Part shown: positions 37,188 to 50,374 of the stretch, in pieces | Layout of the letters: each line of letters begins with the position of its first letter | Position numbering within the stretch: position 1 is the stretch's first letter | Assembly (NCBI GenBank): GCA_025331565.1 | Contig: JAFREQ010000078.1 | Location: 806,001-870,000 of the forward strand | Reading direction: 5' to 3' | Origin: Holacanthus passer | Taxonomy: Eukaryota; Chordata; Actinopteri; Pomacanthidae | DNA: 64,000 bases | Position numbers and translations under genes: made by a program | The notes under the pieces: model-generated | Databases searched by the model: none | Told to the model about the DNA's origin: nothing | The model's input: only the letters and a program-made list of their open reading frames with translations

Positions 37188-38829
37188 CTGTCCCAGATTC
37201 ACAGAAGCATGATTTTCTCTTTCTTGTCTGTCTGCAAAGGAAACCTATATGAAGACGGCACAAGAAAACTCAGCAAGAAGACTTCCACCGACTGCTTAAC
37301 TGAACGATAAACGGACGCTAACATGTTCAGCAGAGGGTGGTACCCATAAGGCCTTGCAGGGGGCCCAGTGGGCGGGGTTACAAGGAGGCAGAGATGAACC
37401 TGACCGACGACAGGCCGTCACCTGGGGATATAAGCTCCTCCCATCACTGATCTTCAGGGTGACTGACAGCAGGACCGACGCCTCGCACACCGGCATCTGA
37501 ACCCCCATTGGCCCGCAGTACAGGTAGGAAACACCTGGGGGAGAGGAGAGGAGAGGAGAGGAGCTTTCACATCTCAAGTTCTCAGAGTTGTACTTGTCAG
37601 CATCAGCAGCTTGCCTTATTATTACCTTGACTCTGGAGCTGGAGGAAGGGTGATGAAAAGAGGAGCTGAAGGATGAGAAGGAAAGTGTGGGAGGTAGGAA
37701 ATTGGGTGGAGGGGCTAAACAGGTTAAACAGTTTAAGAAAGCAAGGTAAATATGACTCATTAATATTAGAGTTATAAAGGAAGAAGAGGTGTCCAGCCAC
37801 CTCTGATAATAAAAGTTTACCTGCTTCTTCGTTGTCTCAATGCAGCCCTAAAAATTGTGCACTCTGAGGCCGCCTCTCCTTGAAAGTATTCACAGTGTTG
37901 CACCAGGTTGTAACACATGAAAACCGACTGAAAGCGCTTTGTGTGAAGAGTGAATCATTACGTGTGGCCAATTGCTGTCTGAAGTGGGTGCGATAGCAGG
38001 TTTTGGAAAGTTACAAAAACTGTCACACACAGTCCTTCCAGTTCAGACGTCGGACAGGTGTGGGGGGAGGAGGTTTCAGACGGTCCAACAAGCACTTCAT
38101 TTGAAGCGCACTCAGGCTTTTCTGCTCTCATGTAGCCGCTCAGCTGTGCAGGGAGCTAAACGCACTTCCAGGAAAGCTTGAAGACAGCAGGTGGATTTTG
38201 AGGTTTTTACCGGACGCATTTGTGAAAGTGTGAAAGCAGCATTGGAAAACAAGTTGAATGCTAGGGACAGGCCCTGGTGCCAGAGGAAAGTAACTAGCCA
38301 AGTGGGGGTTTTTTGACCACCAGTCTTTTTTTTTATTTTAGACTTTTTAATGCAACAACAGATTCATATTGAATAGTTCAATATAATGCAGGTTGGTGAG
38401 TCTTATTGCTTGAATTGCTTATTGATTGAATTTGCTTCAGTTGATTGACCCAGTAGTGTGACCTATTATTTATAAGAATTGTAAAGCACGCTAAAGTCAT
38501 GCACTCCCACCCCGCGATTAACCTTTATAATTCATACACAAACAGTCCAGGGCCGACAGTAAGTCAGTTATTGGTGCAAAACAAAGTCACTAAAACTGCG
38601 ACATCATGACAGTTGCATCAGCACCATGGACAGAACTGCACATCCAACAGCAAGACTACGACAGCGTGCAGCTCAGGACATTTCTATTCTACTCTCTCAC
38701 ATTCTCACATCTATTATTTGATATTGGCAAACTTGGGATGATAAATCAGAAAGAATGAAAGTGTTTTAGGTCACTAAAATGCAGATTTTTGAAAATGCAA
38801 TGGAATAGAGGCCCTGACATACTATACAC
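37188..38829. other. Unique sequence right of the duplication, with a GC-rich possible exon
   Basis: The segment 37310-37535 is clearly GC-richer than its surroundings and open on both strands. On minus it reads VSYLYCGPMGVQMPVCEASVL between CACCTG-type splice-like borders. On plus, RQAVTWGYKLLPSLIFRVTD ends in a stop, then CAGTACAG and GTAGGA. I recognise neither. A GAGGA run lies at 37541-37562. The remainder is non-coding as far as I can see. Confidence 0.3.
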
Positions 38830-39652
38830 CAGTGGTGGGTAGAGTAAACAACAACAGTACTCAAGTAAAAGTACTGTTACTTTCCAATATAATGACTCAA
38901 GTAGAAGTAAAAGTACTCATAAAATAAGTACTTGAGTAAGAGTAAAAAAGTACCTCGTAAAAAAACTACTCAAGTAGTGAGTAACTTCAGATGCAATTTA
39001 TTACTTCAAAAACAAAAACTGTTTCCACTGACATCAGCTGAGACATTGACCTGTTCCTCAGAGGAGTTTAACTCCTAAGCTAAACAGTAACATCAAACTG
39101 GATGGTGTATGATCTTAAACCTTATTATTTATATTTATATTATTGCTGAAACAGAAATTTTAACTGACTGATTGTGATCGGCTGGAGGCTGAAATGTTGA
39201 CATATAACATTACACCAGCTTATTAAAGTACCGCAACCGGCGCCGAAGCCGGCCGGAACGGCCGGTACCAGCGGGTTAGCCGGCTAGCTCGGTGAGACGC
39301 CGGCGGTTCATCTTCTGCCATGTTGTTGAGCTACAGTGAGGTGAAGGAGGGCCGTGGAGGGGCGGGGCACACCTCCGTCCCCCTGCGGTGCTGCCGCTGT
39401 GATTGGTTGAGGATGTGTCCCTCAGCTGAGAGCTGCAGAGCTGCGTCTGAGCGCGTCTTAATTTGTTTATAGATAAATGAATGTAACGACAACCATGTAG
39501 CCCAAAGTAACGGAGTAAAAGTACATATATTTTCTCACAAATTTACTCGAGTAAGAGTAAAAGTATTCTGCAAAATAACCACTCTTAAAAGTACAATTTA
39601 TCAAAAAAATCCTCAAGTACATGTAACGGAGTAAATGTACTACCCACCACTG
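38830..39652. mobile_element. Complete non-autonomous hAT-type transposon with 8-bp target duplication
   Basis: Left end CAGTGGTGGGTAG and right end CTACCCACCACTG are exact 13-bp terminal inverted repeats. The element (823 bp) is flanked on both sides by CTATACAC (38822-38829 and 39653-39660), an 8-bp target-site duplication as made by hAT transposases. Subterminal AGTACTCAAGTAAAAGTAC words recur at both ends in inverse orientation. The interior has a GC-rich patch (about 39225-39310, GCCGGCCGGAACGGCCGG palindrome) and no transposase frame. It must therefore have been moved by a transposase encoded elsewhere. Confidence 0.92.
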
Positions 39653-39660
39653 CTATACAC

Positions 39661-41525
39661 ACACAAAAACACATGCATACAGACTGCACAACAGGATTTC
39701 CAGCCACACAGCAAAACATTTAAAGTACTGAAGGCTTCGTGATTAATCAAAATCATATTCCTTTGTCATTTGAATGATTCAACTGGGTTTTGTACAACCA
39801 CCAAGCTGCTATTGTTCCCCCTGATTCCTGTTACCAACGCCACACCGTGTGATAATAAGCATCACAAGCACACAGGTACTCAGGTGATTGTGAAAGTGCA
39901 GCTGTGGCGGTGGCAGCAGTAGCTGGCAGATCAGTTTTGTTTACATGAGCCACTGAGGTACAGGAGAAACTTTCAAACACCGCCTGAGTGAAGCAGGCTG
40001 CTGATAACAGTTACATTCAGACAAGAAGTGAAAACAATGAGTTGATTCTGAAACAATGTTCGTTACCTGCATTGTGCAAGTTTTTCAGATTCAAGTCTGA
40101 TTATATCAACCAAGAACAAATCTTGTGAGAAAATGCATTTGAGGGGCGTGAATGTGCATAGCAAATTTCCTGGTAATCTGAGATTTTATCCTCTTTACGT
40201 GGGTGGGGTTCATCCTCTGGACAGCATGAACGTGTTCAGCAATTTTCGAGCCAATCTGCCTTTCAATCTGCCAAGAAGTTTGTCATGTGATTTTCTTTTA
40301 TTGTGTGCAACAGGAATTTTTTGTCCTGATTCTGTGGCATTAGAGGATGAACAGGGGAAAAATACGAAGTGTGACTGAGTTCAATGAATATGATCTATGT
40401 AGGGTAAGAGTTTGCTGATATAGTGCTGACCTTTATTTCACTAAAATTCAGTTTTGCTTCCCCATCATTGTTAATGATCCCAAGAAAAAAATGTGGAGAG
40501 TCAAAAGCACACATGGTGTCCAAAATTGAAAAAGTTCATCCTCTTGAAGCATCATTTCTTCTGTACAAATTATAGAGGTGCTATAGAGGACACTTATGTA
40601 TTTAGGATTCATCCTCTGAGGAGCGTGAACATCCAGAATTAATGTCAAGGCCATCACACCAGTCGACCAGACATCTGTGAGTTGCAGCAAAAATTGAAAA
40701 CTTTGTAAATTCATTTCTCAATCTTTTGTGTTGTGGACAGTGACATTGTTTTAGGGTCAGAACAAACTTTGGTTGTTGTAATTGCTGCACTTGTGAAGCA
40801 ATGATTCTAAAGATCCTCATCCATCTATTTTATTGTTTAGTTATATAAATAGCTTTGAAATGGCGGTCTTATATTAAATTAAAGAAATATACATATGTTC
40901 AAGAGTTAGACACATTTTCAGTGGAGGATCTGTGAAACTGTCACTGGAATGATGAAGACAACAACAGGGTCTTTTTTTTTTTTTGATGAGCATATTGGTT
41001 CTCAAGCAGACACCGCAGCCAGGTCATGTCACTCTGGTGGATAGACTTTCTCATTAAGTTCCAAATGTCTGCTGTGGGAATGGAGTTTATTGCCCTCAAC
41101 ATTCAAAGGCAGAGATGAGCGTCAACAGTTGGATCTCTGACTAATGAGAGATTATTTCCCATCGTGCTTCTTCCATGTCCTTCAGAGCAATCTGCTTTAA
41201 CAGCTACACAGAAGGCAAGGATCCTGCTGAAAGTGTTTCGTGCTGGTGAACTACAGATCTCTCTTATTTAACTTTAAATTAAACATTGCTGCATAAGGAG
41301 GGTTTTTTTTGGCTCCCAACGAGGAATTAAAAACAGAGCAGCCATTAAAATGTGATCTGAAATATGTATCACTAAAACACCCTTTGTGTGTGTGTGTGTG
41401 TGTGTGTATTTTTAAGTGGGTGTTTGTGTGGGTGTACATGGGCCAGCCTCATTGTGTTTCTCACCCTCTGTCCTTCCTCTGTCTCTCTCTCTCTCTCTCT
41501 CTCTGTTTCTTTCTCTCTGTCTGCT
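39661..41525. other. Non-coding with dispersed-repeat remnants
   Basis: Words of the GGATTCATCCTCTG...GTGAA teleost repeat occur near 40205-40240 and 40606-40640, suggesting two decayed copies. (TG)n lies at about 41384-41407 and (TC)n at about 41481-41503. No supported exon. Confidence 0.45.
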
Positions 41526-41539
41526 GTTGCCATGGAAAC
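41526..41539. promoter_or_regulatory. RFX X-box
   Basis: GTTGCCATGGAAAC equals the canonical RFX X-box. It follows a (TC)n run in otherwise non-coding DNA. Candidate enhancer element by motif. Confidence 0.5.
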
Positions 41540-44500
41540 CAGTCCTAGTCATCCCCCTTCGCTGACTCAGGAAAAGGAGGGCGTAGTTTGACTGAGGTGG
41601 TCCTCTCAATATCACTAGGTGGCATCTCAGACCCGTCGACCAAACAGCATCTAGCTGCCCGTAGCAGTTTGGAGACATGGTGTGACATTGAGCTGTTAGG
41701 GACCAGCAAGTGAGATCACTCTGAAAGTGTCTGGTTGGCTTTTTTTCTTTCTTTCCTTTTTTTTTTTGAGGAGGAGGAAGACCTCCCCTTTAAGCAGCTT
41801 TTCAGTGATGTCTCATTTGGCCCTGTAGCTCTGTTATAATGTAGGCTATGGCAGGAAATCAGTGCTGATTTTGACCTCTTTTTCTTTTTTTAACATCCCA
41901 AGATAAAATGGGCTTGAGCTTCCAGGAAAAAGTGCGTTTTCAGTTGTGATGTCATACTGCACCCATGGCCAATTAAGTCGTCACGAAACAGCTTCTTATG
42001 TATCATATATATTTTATCTCCATAACTTATATCTCACTGCTTTACACTTAAGATGAATCCATTACTGTCTGATGTCCCGCCCATGTGATGTGATGTGAGG
42101 TAGCATTTGCATTAAAGGAGTAGTTCAACATTTTGAGTCAGCAGCTCTGTGGGTTTCCTTGAACACATGATTTAGATTCTGAGCTCTGACTGGACAGTTG
42201 TTGTGTGACATAGCAGATGACCTAATTCATTTCCTCTTGCACAGTTTGTTTCCCTAGTTCAGGACAGTGTTGTGTGTGATCTTTTTTAAACATGGTACAC
42301 AACAACACCCAAGCTGGCCAGACTGAACAGCACTGCAGACCTGTTTTCTGCACTGGAAGTGATCCCCTCTCCACCAGTGGAGCAGAGTACTTAACGACTC
42401 CGTGCTTTCATTTCTGCGGGCGTTGAAACAAGCGTGATTGGCTTCCACCTGGTTACACATTTACACACATTTGCATAAAGTTGAGCTTTTTGCAACTTTC
42501 TCTTGTAGTGCTGCTGAACACCTTTGAAATCAAGCCTGGCCTCATGAACAGCAGCCGATTGCTGCCCCAGCTTTTGAGTCCATATGTGTAAATACATTTA
42601 GTATTGCTAGGGTTTGCCGTATTTTGAGGAAACAGCAGGATTTTCATACATGTTGACATTATTAGTAAATCCCAACTTCATGATGATTATAATGTTTGTC
42701 TGTTTGTTGAAACTGTCATATGTCATGTCATGATTTAACTGTATGATCAGTTGTATTGTGTTGTACTGGCAGGTGTTTCTATTATTTTGTCCACCATATT
42801 TGTATCAATGCAGGAAGGTGAAAAAACACAAACGCCTCTCTTTTTTCGCCACAAAAATATATGCGAGCATACAGCTACCCCATCCCTTGGGAACTGTGTT
42901 TTTCTCACGGCGTCCTCCACAGACTCAGTGGGGTGACTGAGCTGTAATTAACACAACACAAAGGGGAGAGTGTGCTCCGAATGGCTCGAGTCACGTGCAC
43001 ACATTTAAAAACAAAAAAAAAGTAAAATGAGACTTTCGAGAATTGAAAAACTGTTTATGGTGTGCGCAAGATTATGTTTGCAATATTTCTGATTTGTGTT
43101 TTTTTTTTGGGCAGAGTGCTTCTTTAAATAGCTCCTTTGTGTGTGGCATTTGCTGTAATGACTCCTTTGCGATTGCAGCCTCTTCTCCATAGAGGAGGAC
43201 GGTAGAGCAACAGAGGAACATTTGGGCAAGTCCATGGTAATTGAAGCAATCGCAAATGAATCCCATGAGGCCAAATCTTCAGTCTGAGCTGAACTGAACG
43301 GAGTTAATGGCTTTCGTGAACAGCTCCTGCGTGAGTCACTCCTGGGGCCACATTACAGGAACATCCGAATGAAAAAATCCTATCTTAATCCCACTTAAGA
43401 AAGCAATTTAGAGTTTTTCCAAGACAGAAGCAGTGTTGCTGAATGCGGCGTCTGTTGTCAATCAAGCTGTAGTGTACGGATCTGTAGATCACCCTCAGTC
43501 TGCTGCAGGGACAGTAAATAACTGGATCTGATGGCATGATTCAAGATTGACTGTGTTTTTCAGATGGAGCCAGTCAAATACTGTAAATATGTCTTAAGGG
43601 AAGAACTTCACTTCAGGAGCTATACACAGCTACATTATTGGCTACTGATGGATGGTTGGACGGATGAATGATTTAATGATTAGCTAATGGCCAGTTGGTC
43701 ATGGTAACAGATTTCTCCCTGAGCTGCTCGAGCACCGTTCACTGCTTTGTCAGAAATTTCAAAGTCACGACTTGGTTCATAATTGCAAAACATGCAACAG
43801 AAACATTATTCAGAAACTGAACTGTTTGAAAGTTTACTGAGCTGTGTGAATAGTCCACCATGACAGCTCATGCTACAGGATTGTTTCAGGATTCATGACA
43901 TCAGGATACAGTCCACACTGCAGAAATGTCAATGCAACCACATGGGAAGTCAGTTTATACTCGCAAACAGCCAAAGATTTTGCAAAGTGTGAATCTGAAA
44001 GAATACAATAAAATAGAATACAAAGTCCAGCTATAACTTTGCTATGACAGACAACAAACAGGTAAATTTACAGCATGTATTATTAGCATCATTATACTAT
44101 TGTTTACTGATGGTGACACTGTTTTCTTGCCTGTTGTAATTATAGGAAACACTACACACAGTTGGCGTTGATGTGCGTTTGATGCGGCTCACACATTATA
44201 GCTGCAATTTGATTAAGGAACGAACGTGGGTACGGCGTAGCGAATGTTATCATACTCTGATTAAGATAATGTGATTATGCGCTTTGTTAAGGTATAAGCA
44301 TAATCACACTAACACATTGTTGTTGCTGAGTGACAGTGGCATGGAAAGACATTTGCAGGGACAGGAATAAAATGCTGGGGGAAAAAAGGCTTCTCCTTGG
44401 ATTGCAGAAGCTTGTAGCAGAGCTCATGCAGGGAAATACATTAAAAAAAGAGGTGCAGAGAAGTCCATTAACACGGTAGAGGGGGTGTGAAAGCAGCGTG

Positions 44501-45799
44501 GGGTCAGGGCCAGGACACCAGAGCTGCCTCACATTGTCGGCTAAACTGGGATCATTGAGGGAATTCCCTGTTTGGCCACATTACAGGCAACTTGTGCCAT
44601 TTGGAAAGTTCGCCTTCACAAGTAAAACAGCTTTTTTTTGGCCCACATGGTTTTTGGAGTTTGCCCAAATGAATTTTTAAGGGTTTCATGAGCACCAGTG
44701 ATGAAGCAGTGTCTTCCAACCAAATTTAAATAGAAAAATCGTCCAAATTGGACCGACATGTTTCAATTCAGCTAACTTTATTCTACCAGGATAATCCACT
44801 CAGTTTCAGCACTGCTTTCCAGGGAGTCCTGGCTACGTCACCAACTATAAAATAATAAGATTAGTCAGACTGTTCAAATAGCCCACAGTCTGTTGATTGA
44901 GTGTCCAGATTGTTGTTTACATCTGAAAGCCTGTAAACTAGTTTGTCCCCTTGTAGACTGGCTGAAAGCGGCGCTGTAATATTGCAGGCTGCTCTTGAAC
45001 ACACTATTTATTGCTGCAGGTAATTCCAGGAGATGTGAGTCCCACCTCTATAAAGCCTTCGCTGCTGACCTTGCGTGCCCATTAGGGGCCATTGGTGAAG
45101 TCCACCTAAACAGTTTTGTCAGGTATGGGGGAGGGAAGGTGACGCACGGATTTAAAGAGCACTGTCAGCACGGTTATTTTAATTCTCCCCACTATGCTGT
45201 CAATAAAAGCCATTTTCATTGGCCCGTAATGAGACCTGCAGCTCTGTTGATTAATCTGATCTGAACCTGTTTTGTTACCCGACAGTAGCGTTGGGAGTCG
45301 GGCCATTACACATTAATCTAAGTGGGTAAGGAAGAAGGCCTATATATATAGTGATGAGGATTTTTTTTTTTAGAAGACTGAACGCTTATCTTATAGGGGT
45401 AAAACCTATAGATATGGCAGTTTCAACCAAAGTAATTCCTTCATTTTAAGCTTAATGAAATTTAACAGTAGCCCCTCTAACACCATGTCTACACAGCCTG
45501 TGTAGTGAAAGCAGCATGGAAGTAGAACAGCTTCATCCGTCATCCGTCTACACAGGACACACAGGATGCGTTCAGGGACAGCACTGAGTATAGATCGCTC
45601 ACATTTTGCAATCAGAGCCCGACACACAAACACTGTAGTTATGCACGTTAAACAGAATAAATTACACTTTATGTTTACATGCCTATAGCACAAGTGAAAT
45701 GTGAGCCGTTACACAGCCTGTGTAAATAGCTGTATTGATTAAAATAGGAGCGTATCTGTTTTGTCAGACATGTATGAGATGAACGACTGAAAAAGACGC
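41540..45799. other. Non-coding, possibly with conserved elements
   Basis: No supported exon. A short inverted repeat (11-bp arms at 44270-44280 and 44298-44308) is present. The stretch 44880-45265 is free of simple repeats and has balanced composition with TAAT-type homeobox words, as in conserved non-coding elements. Confidence 0.4.
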
Positions 45800-46105
45800 C
45801 TCCTGTGTGGAGGTAGAGTTTGACATTTTGGGAAATAAGCTTATATGAGAAATAGAAGTCACTGCTCTCGACCAAGAAATAGTCCCACACATGACCTCAC
45901 ATAAAAGCACAATTTTGACGTCTTGACACTTTGGATTTTGCACAAATTTAGCAAACAAGATATAGCATGTTAATAAGTGAGCTAATGGGTCCAGATTTTA
46001 TGCTAAGCTAAGCTAGCCTGCTGCTAGCTGTGGCCTTGTATTTGATGGACACACCGTAATGGAGTGGTGTCGATTCTCTCATCTAACTCTCAGCAGGAAA
46101 GCAAA
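45800..46105 (-). repeat. Teleost dispersed repeat (GGGAAATA...CTTAGCTTAGCATAAA type)
   Basis: In reverse complement the order of words is GCTGAGAGTTAGATGAGAGAATCG, CACCACTC, GCTAGCTTAGCTTAGCATAAA, TTAACATGCTATATCTTGTTTG, GTGGGACTATTTCTTGG and TTTCCCAAAATGTCAAACTC. This matches a very common fish interspersed repeat that I recognise but cannot assign to a class. A start fragment of the same type (AAAGGAGTAGTTCAACATTTTG) lies near 42114-42136. Confidence 0.6.
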
Positions 46106-46295
46106 CACACACATCCCCCAAAATGCACAACTATTTAGTTAGAATTATTCAACACATCAGGCAACTCGACCTTTATTGTGCACACATTCACACGATCAAG
46201 ACATTCCTCAGTGTCGTCTCGCTCCATCTTCATCTATCCGTTTTGCTGGCTTCCTCTCCTCAGGTATCCTCTCCTCCTCAGCGGTGGCAGGAACG

Positions 46296-46309
46296 GTCGC
46301 CATGGCAAC
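46296..46309. promoter_or_regulatory. RFX X-box-like site
   Basis: GTCGCCATGGCAAC, one mismatch from the strict palindromic X-box, in a GC-richer patch next to purine repeats. Confidence 0.35.
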
Positions 46310-47025
46310 AGAGAGCCGGCAGCAAATGAGGGAGAGAGAGAGAAAGAGAGAGTGAGGGAGAAAAGAAAAGAAAAGAAAAGAAAGGAAAGAGTGAGGTAGA
46401 ACAGGGGAGAAGGAGGATGGGGAAACTTTAGGGTTGAAAGCTGCACTTCACATCCATCTCTTCCTCACAGCGTCTGTCTTTCTCTCTGCATCCCTTTCTC
46501 CACCACATAGATTGGTTTCCCAGAGCTTCTCCTGGAGCTTTCATCTGTTCCTTCCATCCATCCCTCCAGCTTTATCTCTAATCCTTCATCTATCCCTCCG
46601 TGTCCCGGAGTTAAGGGCCAATTATACCTCCTGGGTCTGAGAAACATGCTTTATGATACACACAACTACACTTTCGCTTGTGTGTGTGTGTGTGTGTTCT
46701 GTATGCAGCAAGACTCCTCCTCCATTGTAAAGAGGGAAGGATGGATTCTTGCTTGAGGTAAAATCTGCTTGTTAGCTGCATTATTTACTTGTTGTTGGGG
46801 ATGTTGCGGGTTGATTTAAGGCAGAGAATCAAAGTCACACGGGGTGTCTCCTGACTGGAGGGCTGCCTCATTATTAGATTGGCTCTCACTCTACTTTTAT
46901 TCATGCAATTTTTAAGTCCCTTAAATGCAAAATAAATGCGCTTCTATTCTTAAAGAACTAACAGCGACAAAGTTGAAAAAGTCACCAAAGTGGATGCTGA
47001 AATGGAAATGATAAAATGTTTATGT

Positions 47026-47060
<35 letters not shown>

Positions 47061-47087
47061 GAGAAGAAGCCAGAGAGTGTGTATGCA

Positions 47088-47125
<38 letters not shown>

Positions 47126-50100
47126 TCTTGTTTTAATCTCATTCATATATTCATCAGCGGGCAGAAGTGCTGACGCAAGTGAGAGAGGAGAGGAGGCATG
47201 GAAGTGAGAGGAAGAAAGTGTGAGATAAAGTGTGAGGAGCAGAAAGAAATCCAGAAATGTATCCATCTATCCATCCAGCCAGAGTGCTAAGGCTGGTATT
47301 TGATGCAGACATTAAACATAGAGCGCAGAGATGAATAGTGAATGGAGAGATGACAAAATAGAGGTGGAGAGAAAAGAGAGAAGGAAAAAAAATCAATTCT
47401 CTTCCAACTGAATTTCTGTAAGATTTATTCAGGATGAAAGGGCAATTAAATCCTCAAATGTGGACCAAAATAACATTAATACACTCGTTCACAAATGTAT
47501 TTCAGCTCGCAAGCTTACATAACCCAGCTCTCTGTTGTGTCTGTCTGTGTCTTTATGTGGTGCTGACAACTTAAAGAGAGGAATGAAAGAAAGGAAAGTG
47601 TACAAACATCAGATGAGACAGAAATCAGGCAAACAGCAGTGAATAGAGGAATCGTGAAAACTGGAGATGAGGACGAGAGGAAGATGAGACATGAGATAGA
47701 AATGCAAGAAGAAGGGTAGAAACTGGAAGACAGAGAGGAGGATAACCTTTGACCACATCCGTCACTACCCGTAATTCATCAGGAGCATGTCCATGCAGTG
47801 GACAGCTGGCTGAATTTCACAGCTAACCAGATGTGACTTGCATCTGTTTTTTCACAACTGTAAAGGGCTGTTTGACGAGTTATAACGAGACGATTACATG
47901 ACGGACAGGAAGTAAACATGGCATGGAGACGCACATAGGAAATTGTGTGTGATGTGCGTTTGGGTGTGTATACATGGCTTGTCTAGTTGTGTGAGGTTTT
48001 TGTGTGCTAGAAAAGTAATTTAAACAGAAATTCAGCCAGTTTGTAAATAAATCACCATTCATTCTGTCTGCAAATGTATTTTGAGGACGAATCGGGGAAA
48101 GTATTTTGTACAATGAAGTCACACCAATCTGAATACTGAATTCAGATAAGAGCACATTCGTTTTTGGAAAAATAAAAAACCAAAATGTTTTATCAGTGTT
48201 ATGATTATATTATCTGTTTGTGACAGTTACTAATTTAATTCCCTTTTCATGCAGCACAAAAAAAACCCACTAACACCCACGAACATCTGGCTTTTGTCTT
48301 CAGTGGTAAAGAGCACAGTCAGCATTCATTCCCAGGTCAAATGACTCGACAGTAATAGCTGGTATTCATCAGCTCCAGCTGCGATCGGTAGTGACGGAAA
48401 TATGACACACAGGTCAACGTGCTAGTTTTTACCCGTTCTGTCTGTGTTGAGTATGAAAGAAGGACTGAAATAACAAACTGGTCAACTGGCAATGGGAAAG
48501 GAGTCAATCACCTATTTTTAGCCTGCGTTTAAAAAATCTGCACTTACACACACATTTTGGTGTAAAATGGAATAAGATCACAGAGTGTATTCATTTATTT
48601 TGACTTTTATTCCATCTACACAGATTACCATGTTGAAACTGTCCCTGGCAAAAATGATGTTATGAAAAGTGTGAGAGTGAACCAGAACAGTAAGGTTGTG
48701 TTCTGGACAGCATTTCATATTCTAACATAGCTGCGTGTATGTACATAATATATAAAAAGTGCAACTTTATCTATGAAATAATGCATATGCAAAACTTTAT
48801 ACTCACTTTCATGAGTCTGCCTGTCACACTCCATCTTTCATTGCCCTTTGCCTGCTCTGTTTGAATGTGAATACAAATGTATACTTACATTTCTTATTAT
48901 ATATATATTTAGTAAGTAATTTTCCCTGATGGTGATGGCAGGTGTTGTTGCTGTGGTGTACAGTCATTGCTGACTTAATACTGAGGCAGTTCTTATTTGG
49001 CAAGCTACAAACGGTGGGTAGGTCAATCTTAAACTGACATTATGCAGTTTTATTTGCATTCGTTTCGCAGTGGCGCTTTTAAATTGGAAAGCAGTCCTTA
49101 CTCATAGAAATATGTAAATACAATGAAAGTAAAGATCTCTCTATAAAGCTCAAATCAAAAGAGACATTTCTGAACCGAAGCATTTCCTGGAAGTGATCCC
49201 GGTTAAAAAGCCTAGAATAAAAATTACAACCACCCATGAGAGGTTCAGTGAAGAGGAGTTCAGATTTGGATCCGAGCTGCTGCTCCCACCTGCAGCTCCG
49301 TGTCGGAGCGACCGAAGCTGTCACCATCCAGCATGAGGAGGTGGACGCTGTAGACTCACATCCTTCGCTGTGTGCAACCAGCTACTCCACATGTTTCACC
49401 AGTTGGTTGTAGTTAATGCGCCTTATTCATTAAGCATGAAGATGGTTCCTAGTGAAGAGGGTTTGGACTGAAGGATGTTTTCAGGCTTGGAGAGTTTCTC
49501 AGCACCCGAGGCCATTTTCACAGCGAGTTTGTTGCAAGAAAAGTGGTATCAAGTGTCTAAACCTCCAAACACTGGACTGAAGTTTATTTCTATTGTGGTT
49601 TCCCAAGAGTCTGCACCAAAATTAAAAACCATACATTGAAGGTTGAACAACATGATTGGTTTAATGTCGCACATTAACATTAAGTGGACGTGTCCTCCTG
49701 CATATCTAAGTATGGCCAGTGAGCAAAAATCCTCCTGTGGCCCTTGAACTCTTGATAGTAGTTTGTTGTAAAAGAGGAAGAGTTGAGGCAAAATGAAAGG
49801 CTGGCATCACAGATTCACAACCAAAAAACAACACAGAAAATGAAACTCATAAGATTACCGCCAAACTTTGAGCTGACAAGGATGTTGAAGACTATACTAT
49901 TTTATGCAATTTTTAATAATTTTTTACTCTAATTTTAAGAGTGCCTGAATGCACCATTTTTGTCTCACAGAACAGTCAAGGGTGTAAGGCCTGGTCTTCA
50001 CAACCTCCTCTGAAGCCCAAGAACTAGGATGCAGATAAACTTGCCAGTAGTTGCTAAAGTATCTTCCTCTGGACAAACTGGACAAACTGGCAAAATGGAC

Positions 50101-50361
50101 ACAATTCTCTGGTGCGGTCCAAAATATTGCTCTCTATATAGATATATTTCACACTGCAGAACATGTTAAGATATTTTGCCATGGAGGTAAATGCACATAT
50201 GTTTGTGCCCAAATACACAGTGACTTATTGAAAATGACACAGCCCCTCTATGCACGCAATTTCTCTGGTTAGTTCAGCAGCTCTGGTGCTTAAAGCTATT
50301 GTCTTAATCCTTAATCATCTTAAATACAAGAACCACGTCGCTACGCTTTACTGCACTTCCA
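46310..50361. other. Non-coding with microsatellites
   Basis: (GAAAA)n-like purine run at about 46355-46390, and (TG)n at about 46680-46698, 47029-47057 and 47091-47123. No exon supported. Short open frames here are repeat-encoded. Confidence 0.5.
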
Positions 50362-50374
50362 GTTACCTAGCAAC
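50362..50374. promoter_or_regulatory. RFX X-box
   Basis: GTTACCTAGCAAC fits the strict X-box with a 1-nt spacer. Confidence 0.4.
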
